From Apostichopus californicus (Eukaryota; Echinodermata; Holothuroidea; Aspidochirotida; Stichopodidae): a stretch of 64,000 nt of DNA. The stretch's first letter is position 1. Every line of letters starts with the position of its first letter. The notes beneath the pieces were generated by a model. The model made no database searches and was not told where the DNA came from. It saw only the letters and a list, made by a program, of their open reading frames with translations. Below are positions 39,701-44,040 of the stretch, one piece after another. The stretch lies in NCBI GenBank assembly GCA_020650975.1, contig JAIPMN010001722.1, positions 1-64,000 on the forward strand, given 5' to 3'. The position numbers were made by a program, and so were the translations under genes.

Positions 39701-40748
39701 GAGCCTAGCAGATCATCAGAACAGTGGTTACGATGTGTGTAAAAGGCAAAACTATTCTAGATTGCAGCGTAGTCCTATAAACGAATCACAACAGACGGTT
39801 CCTCCTCCCTCGATCGATGGCCAATATGTTATACCCCCTCCTCCCAGTACTTCAGCACCTCATGTCAGAATGAATTACCAACAACTGTCATCATTCCCGC
39901 CTCCTCCACCAGAAGTAGAAGGTCCTTATGACCAAACGACACACTTCCCACCTCCTCCGCCCCCACCTCCCCCTCCCCCTCCTAAGGGGTCAAAAAGTCA
40001 TTACAGCCGGACTTTTGTGTCCTCGTCAGGGACCTCATTTGGAGATCAAAACAATCACCATCAAAATGTTGTTTCTCCACCTCCACTGAACCTGATGAGG
40101 AACGACTATGACACTCTGGCGAGGACCAGTGTTACATCTCCACAGGTACTTGCAATGCCCAGACAGCCCTCACCCACCCATGTAGCCCCTAACTTCCTCA
40201 ATGAACTGAGTGATGCTCTGGTGAAACCAAGGAGCCCAAATCGCTACAGTACCCCTCCTCCTCCCCAGCAGTCCCCTCAAGCTCCTCATATTGACCCTGG
40301 GAGACCCCCGGTCATGCCAAAACCACCAACAAAATCAAAGCCAACTGTAGGCCAGCCACCTAATTGTTCACCCAAGAGGTCGCCTCATCCACACATGGGT
40401 GTGCCTGGGATGCATAGCCCTTCATCCCCGTACAGTCCTTCCAACAGTAGTGTATTTCAATATCCTCCAGGCCATGGGCCACCCAAAAAGTCTCAAAACC
40501 CTCATGCAGGACCCCATCGTCAATCTCTTCCAAGTGGTATGCCCCCGGCCGTTCAGACGAGGGGCTACCATTCTCATTCATTACCCAATAGCCCGCCAAA
40601 CACTGTGGGACCACCTAACCTCAGGTCTCCCGGTCAGTCTGGTCCCCCTGTGCAACCAAAGCCAAATAAGCATAGGCATAGCCGAGGGCCAAAACCCCCG
40701 GCACCTCCCAGAGTTGATGTGCCTAGAAGGCTGAGTGATCATGTGTAA
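6734..40748 (+). CDS. RAPH1: MRL-family adaptor (lamellipodin/RIAM/Mig-10 orthologue)
   Basis: Whole gene, 13 predicted coding exons (listed separately) summing to 4074 bp: 1357 residues plus stop. MRL adaptors bind Ras-family GTPases (Rap1 for RIAM) and membrane phosphoinositides, recruit Ena/VASP to the leading edge, and in RIAM's case link Rap1 to talin and integrins. Seen in order: a DLDALLGDLCEMEQSLQEQ helix segment, proline-rich DDLPPPPP motifs, a charged coiled coil, the RA domain, a PH domain with the family signature GKKSWKR and KYKAPTD, then a long proline/serine tail with FPPPP motifs. The RA-PH core matches vertebrate RAPH1 and APBB1IP closely, and invertebrates usually carry one MRL gene, so this is probably co-orthologous to both. 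At 1357 aa it is nearer RAPH1 (about 1250) than RIAM (about 666). Exons from 14763 on are firm; the two upstream ones are tentative, and alternative first exons are likely. Confidence 0.93.
6795..7103 (+). other. Putative MRL intron 1
   Basis: Short AT-rich intron of about 309 bp between the candidate first exon and the microexon, ending in a T-rich tract and TTTAG. Nothing else is visible in it. Confidence 0.4.
7104..7136 (+). CDS. RAPH1: MRL gene 33-bp microexon
   Basis: After a TTTAG acceptor, 33 bp encode S-K-S-L-Q-A-Y-E-D-E in phase 1 and end at a GTAAGG donor. The split codon G|AC joins it to the exon at 14763 to read SLQAYEDEDSQDVDLDALL. From memory, human RIAM has a similar SLNALEDQDLDALMADL stretch, which supports the exon. 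Both ends are phase 1, so skipping it would keep the frame. Confidence 0.6.
9523..9694. mobile_element. Small foldback element with internal 20-bp tandem repeat
   Basis: The ends are imperfect inverted repeats: TACGGTGGCTTAATCGG on the left against the complement of CCTATTGAGCCACCATA on the right. Between them lie four copies of ATCTCAAAATTTTGACTTTT, whose core TCAAAATTTTGA is itself palindromic. This looks like a non-autonomous DNA transposon (MITE). No clear target-site duplication was found. Confidence 0.55.
11340..11684 (+). promoter_or_regulatory. CpG-enriched stretch, possible alternative promoter
   Basis: Compared with flanking intron, this block has many CG dinucleotides (for example ATTCGCCGTTG and GTCGACACGACACGAC) and sits directly before a short open frame ending in a GTAAGT donor. 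It could be an internal promoter of the MRL gene. This is inference from composition only. Confidence 0.25.
11685..11751 (+). CDS. Possible alternative first exon of MRL gene
   Basis: From ATG 11685 (in-frame TAA just upstream at 11682) the frame encodes a hydrophobic MFMICLSACLVFGFYFFYDP plus F-I and one base, ending at a GTAAGTAAG donor (11752). Its phase-1 end would join in frame to the exon at 14763, bypassing the microexon. A phase match occurs one time in three by chance, so support is weak. A short upstream open frame from 11665 overlaps it. Confidence 0.22.
12831..13203. mobile_element. hAT-type non-autonomous transposon with 8-bp TSD
   Basis: Terminal inverted repeats, CGGGTGGGCAACC on the left and GGTTGCCCACCCCAG on the right, bound a 373-bp element. 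It is flanked on both sides by the identical 8-bp duplication CCTTAGAG (12823-12830 and 13204-13211). The 8-bp duplication and CAGGGGTGGGCAAC-type termini are typical of hAT elements. It has no transposase and the interior is rich in GGGCCGC words. Confidence 0.9.
13871..14310. mobile_element. Long foldback (MITE-like) element
   Basis: Outer arms start GAGGTACAGTACATGA and end with the complement of GAGGTACAGTATATGA. Near-perfect inner arms lie at about 13910-13948 and 14115-14154 (core GATAATTGTATTTGTAACAT). Similarity continues inward, so the RNA or single strand would fold into a hairpin over most of its 440 bp. The target-site duplication is not clear, so the superfamily is unknown. Confidence 0.8.
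14763..14863 (+). CDS. RAPH1: MRL exon: acidic helix (talin-site-like)
   Basis: Preceded by TTTTTTCGTCACAG and followed by GTAAGC. It encodes DSQDVDLDALLGDLCEMEQS and then L-Q-E-Q-I-W-K-G-S-Q. It matches the VDLDALMADLCSIEQEL segment of vertebrate lamellipodin and the LDALMADL segment of RIAM. In RIAM this N-terminal region contains talin-binding helices. Enters in phase 1 and leaves in phase 0. Confidence 0.92.
15143..15682 (+). CDS. RAPH1: MRL exon: proline-rich Ena/VASP-ligand region
   Basis: 540 bp, phase 0 at both ends, encoding 180 residues. It carries three long proline runs, among them DDLPPPPPEED and SAPLPPPPPSMD, which fit (F/L)PPPP EVH1 ligands with neighbouring acidic residues, plus poly-Pro suited to profilin or SH3 binding. 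A Ser/Thr-rich linker follows with several S-P sites. RIAM has a similar DDLPPPP stretch between its N-terminal helices and coiled coil. Confidence 0.93.
16421..16640. repeat. Minisatellite, 3.3 copies of about 66 bp
   Basis: Units run CCACCTCCCTTATCCAGGG, CAAACCCACCTACCTCCCAG, then GGTTTCATTACC. Starts lie near 16421, 16487, 16556 and 16621 (the last degenerate). Open frames of 131 and 170 codons across it on the two strands follow the repeat and are not genes. Confidence 0.85.
17031..17291. mobile_element. hAT-like miniature element
   Basis: Inverted ends CAGGGGTTCTCAATTA and TTATCGAGAACCCCT define a 261-bp segment. CAGGGGTTCTCAA-type termini are characteristic of hAT elements. The expected 8-bp duplication is not recognisable, so the insertion is probably old or its ends are mis-set. 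Confidence 0.55.
17436..17850 (-). mobile_element. 5'-truncated LINE, reverse-transcriptase C-terminus and 3' tail
   Basis: On the minus strand from about 17840 to 17712 an open stretch of some 42 codons reads with the motifs YGDCSFSAAGPKFWNSLPNH and DTFKKHLKTYLFRLE, then a stop. This is the hallmark C-terminus of CR1/L2/Rex-type non-LTR retrotransposon proteins. The 3' region ends in a microsatellite of TTATTATTATTAG type at 17436-17460. Only the last few hundred bases of the element are present. Confidence 0.85.
17954..18109 (+). CDS. RAPH1: MRL exon: coiled coil
   Basis: 156 bp, phase 0 at both ends. The 52 residues are highly charged, starting A-N-L-S-K-S-V-R-V-K and containing EEERQAKIKSEKIKIALEKL. 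The last stretch matches the conserved EEEQAAKLKAEKIRVALEKI that precedes the RA domain in lamellipodin. It probably mediates dimerisation and forms a structural unit with RA-PH. Confidence 0.95.
18110..18534 (+). other. MRL intron
   Basis: 425-bp AT-rich intron with no recognised element. Confidence 0.8.
18535..18694 (+). CDS. RAPH1: MRL exon: RA domain, first half
   Basis: 160 bp, phase 0 to phase 1, donor ATGG|GTAAGT. Encodes LIVRVFTDDGSSKTVFLDET and so on to V-P-D-L-Y-M-(E). It matches RAPH1 LVIRVHMSDDSSKTMMVDER, the ubiquitin-fold strands that contact the Ras-like GTPase. The final 50 bp and the donor are the source of the minisatellite that fills the following intron. Confidence 0.96.
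18640..19530 (+). repeat. Minisatellite built from exon edge plus splice donor
   Basis: The last part of the RA exon (from GAGTATAAA to the GT donor) with about 50-80 bp of following intron is tandemly repeated. Copies 2-5 end at 18823, 18929, 19029 and 19132, each followed by GTGAGTATGTGACACTTG. Period is 100-129 bp. Copies 2, 3 and 5 keep the exon-like part open, and copy 4 has a stop. More diverged remnants (AGTTAGCAATC.., CTTGAGCAGGTT..) extend to about 19530. Confidence 0.92.
19704..19828 (+). CDS. RAPH1: MRL exon: RA domain, second half
   Basis: 125 bp, phase 1 to phase 0, acceptor TTCATTCAG, donor GTACGT. Encodes ERIVEDHENLVNDVLLNWKR through S-E-R-K-E-K-Y-G-I-F-K-N-P-Q. It matches the RAPH1 ERIFEDHENLVENLLNW and KYALFKNPQ blocks, which close the RA domain and start the RA-PH linker. 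Confidence 0.96.
21045..21760. repeat. Minisatellite, 5 copies of a 150-bp unit
   Basis: Units share AATCAATGCTAGAATACAAG, GGGAATTGACAACTTGCAGG and CATATCCAAATTGCCCTGA. ACATG anchors recur 150 bp apart near 21093, 21243, 21393, 21543 and 21693. Copies 3-5 are almost identical, so expansion is recent. The period divides by three, which leaves a 269-codon frame open on the minus strand with a 50-residue repeat. I treat that frame as a by-product. Confidence 0.92.
22050..22485. repeat. Minisatellite, about 10 copies of a 47-bp unit
   Basis: The unit is GGGAGCATTTATACCTCAC, TATTTCTTTTAACTG, TGTTACAATTAA. Variants (TAGGG start with TTTATA, AAGGG start with TTGATA) recur in the same order, indicating duplication of multi-unit blocks. 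Confidence 0.9.
22807..23025 (+). CDS. RAPH1: MRL exon: RA-PH linker and PH domain start
   Basis: 219 bp, phase 0 at both ends, acceptor CGTTAG, donor GTCAGT. Encodes N-Y-L-L-S-T-S.. then KEVLIKEFFSDTGSQIPEVD and GVLWMKAEGKKSWKRFYFIL. It matches RAPH1 NRNKEVLLEECFCGSS and IEGVLWLKDDGKKSWKKRYF. The basic strand-1/strand-2 loop (GKKSWKR) of the PH domain is where phosphoinositide headgroups bind. Confidence 0.97.
23026..24312 (+). other. MRL intron with regulatory-motif cluster
   Basis: Contains a segment at about 23250-23600 resembling dispersed repeats of marine invertebrates, with DR1-type, CRE and CCAAT motifs. Nothing else is recognised. Confidence 0.55.
23317..23477. promoter_or_regulatory. 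DR1, CRE and CCAAT motif cluster
   Basis: At 23317-23335 TGACCTTTGACCTTGACCC reads on the minus strand as AGGTCA-A-AGGTCA, a perfect direct repeat with one-base spacing, preceded by an overlapping TCAAGGTCA extended half-site. TGACGTCA, a perfect CRE palindrome, is at 23465-23472 and CCAAT directly after it. The motifs are seen; any regulatory role is inference. Confidence 0.35.
24313..24423 (+). CDS. RAPH1: MRL exon: PH domain middle
   Basis: 111 bp, phase 0 at both ends, acceptor TTTCTTCAG. Encodes SSKDLVCLVGFEHNHVYHGV then S-W-K-K-K-YKAPTDHCFAIK. It corresponds to RAPH1 SRDLVCFLQLDHVNVYYG and KYKAPTDYCLVLK, a family-specific PH segment. Confidence 0.97.
24424..25886 (+). other. MRL intron
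   Basis: AT-rich intron with G-rich purine tracts at 24480-24610 (GGGGGTGGGGGGAGG type, with quadruplex potential). No element or gene is recognised. Confidence 0.7.
25887..25985 (+). CDS. RAPH1: MRL exon: PH domain C-terminal helix
   Basis: 99 bp, phase 0 at both ends, acceptor CCTATTTCCAG. Encodes HPQLQQKSKYIKYLCAEDYR then S-C-Q-R-W-I-A-G-I-R-L-A-K. It matches RAPH1 HPQIQKKSQYIKYLCCDD and WVNGIRIAK. The conserved tryptophan sits in the closing alpha helix of the PH fold. Confidence 0.97.
25986..26995 (+). other. MRL intron
   Basis: 1.0-kb AT-rich intron, nothing recognised. Confidence 0.75.
26996..27170 (+). CDS. RAPH1: MRL exon: post-PH serine-rich segment
   Basis: 175 bp, phase 0 to phase 1, donor CACG|GTATGA. 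Encodes YGRQLLLNYNQTQQELREYK and then a Ser-rich S-M-H-S-T-V-S-S-H-S-S-S-S-G-S-L-H. It corresponds to RAPH1 YGKQLYMNYQEALKRTE and its following serine-rich stretch. Confidence 0.95.
27605..27670. repeat. Dispersed repeat fragment (copy B)
   Basis: Matches the block at 2390-2462 (CTACTGGCAAATGGCAAAAT, CCACTGGCC, GCCTGAATTTT). Confidence 0.55.
27852..28123. repeat. Two-copy tandem duplication, about 136 bp each
   Basis: Copies at about 27852-27987 and 27988-28123 start TTTGATCTAAGCCTCTGTTA and end GAATCGTCTGATGATGT-CACG, with few differences. Confidence 0.9.
28570..28925. repeat. Three-copy tandem repeat, about 115 bp each
   Basis: Each unit carries ACTAGCTGCCATTACT, GTTAGGGTTTGG, ATAGGTTGTGTTTTG and ATGACAGGGTCTCTCGCCA-like words. 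Copies begin near 28585, 28695 and 28808. Confidence 0.85.
29745..29902 (+). CDS. RAPH1: MRL exon: conserved post-PH motif
   Basis: 158 bp, phase 1 to phase 0, acceptor CCTCGCAG, donor GTAAGT. Encodes DSRSGGRSSLSIYQPTQVLP and later G-T-V-G-NMFANAWKKGLETD. The last part aligns with RAPH1 SVFSEAWKRGTQ, a short conserved helix after the PH domain. Confidence 0.93.
31130..31440 (-). mobile_element. Possible SINE/LINE-derived element, minus strand
   Basis: The left edge is a run of TTTAG units (31134-31152), i.e. a CTAAA-repeat tail if read on the minus strand. The other edge is AT-rich with AAATTTATTC duplications. The layout suggests a tailed retroposon, but no family was recognised. Confidence 0.3.
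33300..33475. repeat. Dispersed repeat, copy in MRL intron
   Basis: Matches 60575-60770 in the PSME3 intron over shared words in the same order: TAGACTTGATCAAGTC, TGTGATATCTC.CCA, ATAGACCAAT.ATGATGG and GGTTTGTGTC. Two insertions of one unidentified family. Confidence 0.75.
35345..35720. repeat. Tandem repeat, 4 copies of about 92 bp
   Basis: Units carry ATCAGATAAAGGTTAGGAAC, ATACTGTCAGTA, GCATGTTATG and ACAGTATAGAGTGG. The last copy is more diverged. Confidence 0.88.
36260..36450. repeat. Tandem repeat, 6-7 copies of about 30 bp
   Basis: The unit is approximately TTAACTCAACGCAAGTATTA then AAAGTGTC. Confidence 0.9.
37060..37390. mobile_element. hAT-type non-autonomous transposon
   Basis: The 331-bp element starts CAGTGGCGGAG and ends CTCCGCCACTG. 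Flanking 8-mers AGTGTTGT (37052-37059) and ATTGTTGT (37391-37398) agree at 7 of 8 positions, as expected for an ageing 8-bp target duplication. Inside the ends are G-rich and C-rich arms (CAGGGGGGGC, GCCCCCCTTA). No transposase. Confidence 0.88.
38613..40748 (+). CDS. RAPH1: MRL terminal exon: proline-rich tail
   Basis: 2136 bp including the TAA stop, 711 residues, phase 0 entry after CTTTCCAACAG. It starts N-T-E-L-H-R-P-A-I-V-T-P-T-K. The tail is rich in Pro and Ser and carries Ena/VASP EVH1 ligands SSFPPPPPEVEG and THFPPPPPPPPPPP, many PxxP (SH3-type) motifs and numerous S-P sites. Near residue 540 of the exon, PNFLNELSDALVKPRSPNR recalls the DFMSDLMKALQKKR motif near the RIAM C-terminus. 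CG content is clearly higher than in flanking introns. It ends RGPKPPAPPRVDVPRRLSDH-V. The stop lies at a tandem-duplication junction (see findings). Confidence 0.96.
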   Translation, partial: NTELHRPAIVTPTKSKRPSQTLNEFEVQRALQELDMELDMSNNQVKKEPHRPYKLQSSTPESLANLFIPPSPKGSRQSAASLSDKSSLSVTPKVGQSPRSSTCSSNARGSPASSVSSASSVHLLQSRQAQINSPPPSLNQPLSTNVSNASNGHLHGNLTLQLHRHSAASPPSSPREHSPRGSPTLQSPSGPSRSKRPIPVQPPTAPPSYRNSQSPVDAPPPNFEHLVDESNTQYYLVNPEPFRKSPSPLTSPGVITNEGNISPSSPLTPTQKRNSLGSPSRHVPPPPPVRSPTTRLSRLSGSEEQFTFGNLGGRQEPPKRVQFRDSYDEIPKGSFDYDSEGSSLSSSSPNTSSASYGRPNFNQSLADHQNSGYDVCKRQNYSRLQRSPINESQQTVPPPSIDGQYVIPPPPSTSAPHVRMNYQQLSSFPPPPPEVEGPYDQTTHFPPPPPPPPPPPPKGSKSHYSRTFVSSSGTSFGDQNNHHQNVVSPPPLNLMRNDYDTLARTSVTSPQVLAMPRQPSPTHVAPNFLNELSDALVKPRSPNRYSTPPPPQQSPQAPHIDPGRPPVMPKPPTKSKPTVGQPPNCSPKRSPHPHMGVPGMHSPSSPYSPSNSSVFQYPPGHGPPKKSQNPHAGPHRQSLPSGMPPAVQTRGYHSHSLPNSPPNTVGPPNLRSPGQSGPPVQPKPNKHRHSRGPKPPAPPRVDVPRRLSDHV

Positions 40749-40912
40749 TAAGCATATAGGCAAAGCCGAGGGCCAAAACACCCGGCACCTCCCAGGGTTG
40801 ATGTGCCTAGAAGGCTGAGTGATCATGTGTAATAAGCATAGGCATAGCTGAGGGCCAAAACCCCCGGCACCTCCCAGAGTTGATGTGCCCAGAAGGCTGA
40901 GTGATCATAAGC
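40664..40912 (+). repeat. Triplicated 3' end of the MRL coding region
   Basis: An approximately 84-bp unit (AATAAGCATAGGCATAGC, GAGGGCCAAAACCCCCGGCA, GTTGATGTGCC, AGGCTGAGTGATCAT) occurs three times in tandem. Only the first copy is read; the other two lie beyond the stop. Copies differ at few positions, so the event is recent. Confidence 0.93.
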
Positions 40913-41161
40913 TGCTATCTGTGAACATTGCATCCTTTTTCTATACTGTCATGATAACCAGACACATCTGTTAAATACTCGAGAGGGGCCTCTGCACACT
41001 TTATGCGATGTGTATCCTACAAGTAAAGTTTCTATCGCAAAAGTACTTCTTTATCAAGAACGAACCTGAGATTTAATGAATGGAATTTTATATCGAACTT
41101 TGAGGTAAAATCTCTCAGAATGAGCAGGTGGAACCAGGTCAAATGTGAACTTGTCATTTAC

Positions 41162-41167
41162 AATAAA
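41162..41167 (+). terminator. Candidate poly(A) signal of MRL gene
   Basis: AATAAA 414 bp after the stop, the first canonical hexamer noticed in sense orientation downstream. No transcript evidence. Confidence 0.3.
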
Positions 41168-42366
41168 AGTTTTAAGGTTATGTCAATACATGCAATTTTT
41201 ATTTTTATGCAACACGGCTGTGTTATAATAATAATCAGGTTTGATCATGTCATAGTTAAACCAGGTACTATGTAACAGAGTTTTAAGTGACACACATGGT
41301 ATTATCATAAGCATCCTCAAGGTTCCAATAGAAAGGTCATGTGTGTGTAATGGTATCTACCATTGTGTTCTAGTCTTTTTCTATACTTTAATATGCGACA
41401 TATTTGCAATGGGAATTTTCTGCATCGCTTGGACAAAATCACATCCACATAGCCTTTTGTATGGTGAAGATATGAATTATGCAAATTTGGTGATAGTTTG
41501 TGAATGCAATACAAGACAATTTGAAAAGTTACTTCAAAATGATTGTTTTATAGGTCTGGAATTTAAAAAAAAAAAATTGTTTTTTCCTTTCCTTTTCCTC
41601 AAGGGCAGAGCTTTTTACTGTCTCTTATAAAAAGAGGAGAGAACATTGTGTTATCAATTTTGGCTGGTCTTGAATTTCTTTCATTAATTCAAAACCCTTA
41701 AATAAGAGAGAGACTATAAAAAATATGGAAATTGGAGATGCATCTTGTAATTAATGTAAATAATTTCAAACTGATTATAATGGTGTATAAAACATGAATA
41801 TTGCCTTCAGCAATGCTTGCCGACTTTTTTAATACAAATTCTGTACATAGGGTGTCCCCGAGTTTTTCACCCCACTTTTTTTTTGATATTATTATGATAA
41901 GGTCAAAATATTATTTTTATTAGAGTAGTGCAAAGTCTTCATGTTAAACCAGCTATTTCAGTTAAAGAAAAGTTTAAGTCTTGCTAAATGCCAGCTTTGG
42001 TTTGGTTTTAGCTCTGTCTGTTTGAGTGGAGATTTTATTTTTAAATTGGTTTGATGAGTTTAATGTCAGTTCAATGTTCTTCTTTTTTTTGGGGGGGGGG
42101 GCGGAGGGGGTGGGGAATATTAGCATATATATATATATATGTTCATTTTACTTTAAGGGTTTAATTTGACTTCAGTAAGAAACAAATAAGAAAACAAAAC
42201 AAACAAACCCAGCACTTGTTTCAAAAGTAATGAGAATATTTCTTGCTTTAGGATATTGATCAACTGGGACGTCAAATTATTTTGTTTTTTAGGATAAAGA
42301 CAAATGATACAGTTGAACTATTGCTTGTTGTCGCTTTTCGATAGGTTTCCTGGCTTTCCTCTTTAG

Positions 42367-42494
42367 ATGCCATCATGTAAAGGTGCCATCATGTAAAGAT
42401 GCCATGATGTAAAGATGCCATGATGTAAACATGCCATCATGTAAACATGCCGCCATGTAAACATGCCGCCATGTAAACATGCCGTCATGTAAAG
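42367..42494. repeat. Minisatellite, 8 copies of 16 bp
   Basis: The unit is ATGCCATCATGTAAAG with C/G and G/C variants (CATGATG, GCCGCCATG). Units are almost exactly 16 bp each. Confidence 0.92.
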
Positions 42495-43849
42495 TGCAAC
42501 TGTTATATACGACTAGCAGGTTTTACTTTTCTGCCTTTTGTAAAAGTCTCTCAGATGTTGCAATCATAGTCAAAGGCAAGACTAATTTGATACCTACACC
42601 GGCCTGTTCTCGCAGAATAATGATTTTTTTTTTTAGCAACTTTTTACCAAATTATTCCAGAAACCTTTAACAACTTATCCCAGAACGCAATGACATTAGC
42701 TATAAATAACAGTACAAACAATCGCAACATATCAACATTGTCCAATGTGAATTAACACTAGAACATGAGCTTGATGAATGCTTTGCCAGTAGATCGCTTG
42801 TTTTTGTACAATAATAAGAGTCAATATCATCACAATGTGCACCTGGATTCAACAATCAGCCTCCATATTAGAATATTGTAACGGAATTGTTTATTAATGT
42901 TCACAAGTTTATGTAACAGTTTTAAGGTTTTGTGAAGTTTGTTGCATATGAAAGTATGTATGAAACGTTAGGAGGTTCTGTGCAATACAGTCTTTGTTCA
43001 TACTTGCATAATTCACCCATTTGGTATAATTAGCTTGCATGGTGTGTATGTGTTAATACCAGATAAACAATGCCCCAAATGTAATTCTGTAAACTTGACT
43101 GTTATCTCTGTGTACAAAAGAGCATGGTCAATCATGAAGACAAAACTCTGCATGCAGATGGCCACCTACATAACATCCCAGTCTTAAATTGTTGTTTGTT
43201 GTAGTGGTCCCAGCATGCATTGTTGCAGGTAGCATGCCAATAGAATTACTACTATCTGAGACAGGCAGCTGAATGTTATATTCCAATGGATGTGACAATT
43301 CTGGACGTGTTTTTCTGGATCTGAATGTACTTAGTATGCTGTGCATGTAACCATGGCAACCATGATAAAGTGAATGTGATCATTTGGTGATAGACATTTG
43401 AGAAATGTATCAATTACAATCATTTCTGTACATGGACCGCTGCCATATTCACCACTGATAAATATTCTGGTAAAAATTAGGCAAATATCTGCTTTTAATA
43501 TAAAAAATATAGATGAAGTCCAGCTTTTATGGTACAGTGGAATTATAACCTTCTTTTATTGTCAGTGATATGTTCAGCATTGAATGCTCCACTCAAATGT
43601 AGTCCAAAATTTCATCAAGAAAAATAAGGTTTAGTCACTCTACTCCTAAAATACAAGATATGGTGTAAAGGTCATATAAATTGCCACTCTTGTCCCCTTC
43701 CCCCCCCCCCCAACTCCCCTCCCAAAGTATTGTCTGTTCCTCTTTGATTTGTGGTGTTTTCTATTTGTGAGTCAGAGCTCATAGTGTCTTTTCTGCACAT
43801 TTTGTTAAATGTACTAAACGTTCTTTCTTCCCATCACTTTGTGTGCACA

Positions 43850-44040
43850 GGATAATGAATCCGGTTGATTGGCTGTGGACCGGAATGCCCCCTTCGTTTT
43901 TGCATGCGAATTTGGCCGGAGTGTCCGGAGCTCTGCCTGCCTCGCCCACCGTCACAAAACCGTGCTACCCGTCATGCATTTGTCATTTTCACGCTTGCAC
44001 TCTGAGAATACCAAGTAGTAGTAACCCTGACAGACGGGGA
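43850..44040 (+). other. CpG-rich exon-like block of unknown function
   Basis: After a GTGTGCACAG acceptor-like site, about 190 bp are far richer in G+C and CG than their surroundings. One frame is open from 43843 to 44145 and reads M-N-P-V-D-W-L-W-T-G-M-P-P then LPASPTVTKPCYPSC. I recognise no domain. It may be an additional or alternative 3' exon, a non-coding exon, or a decayed element. Confidence 0.3.
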
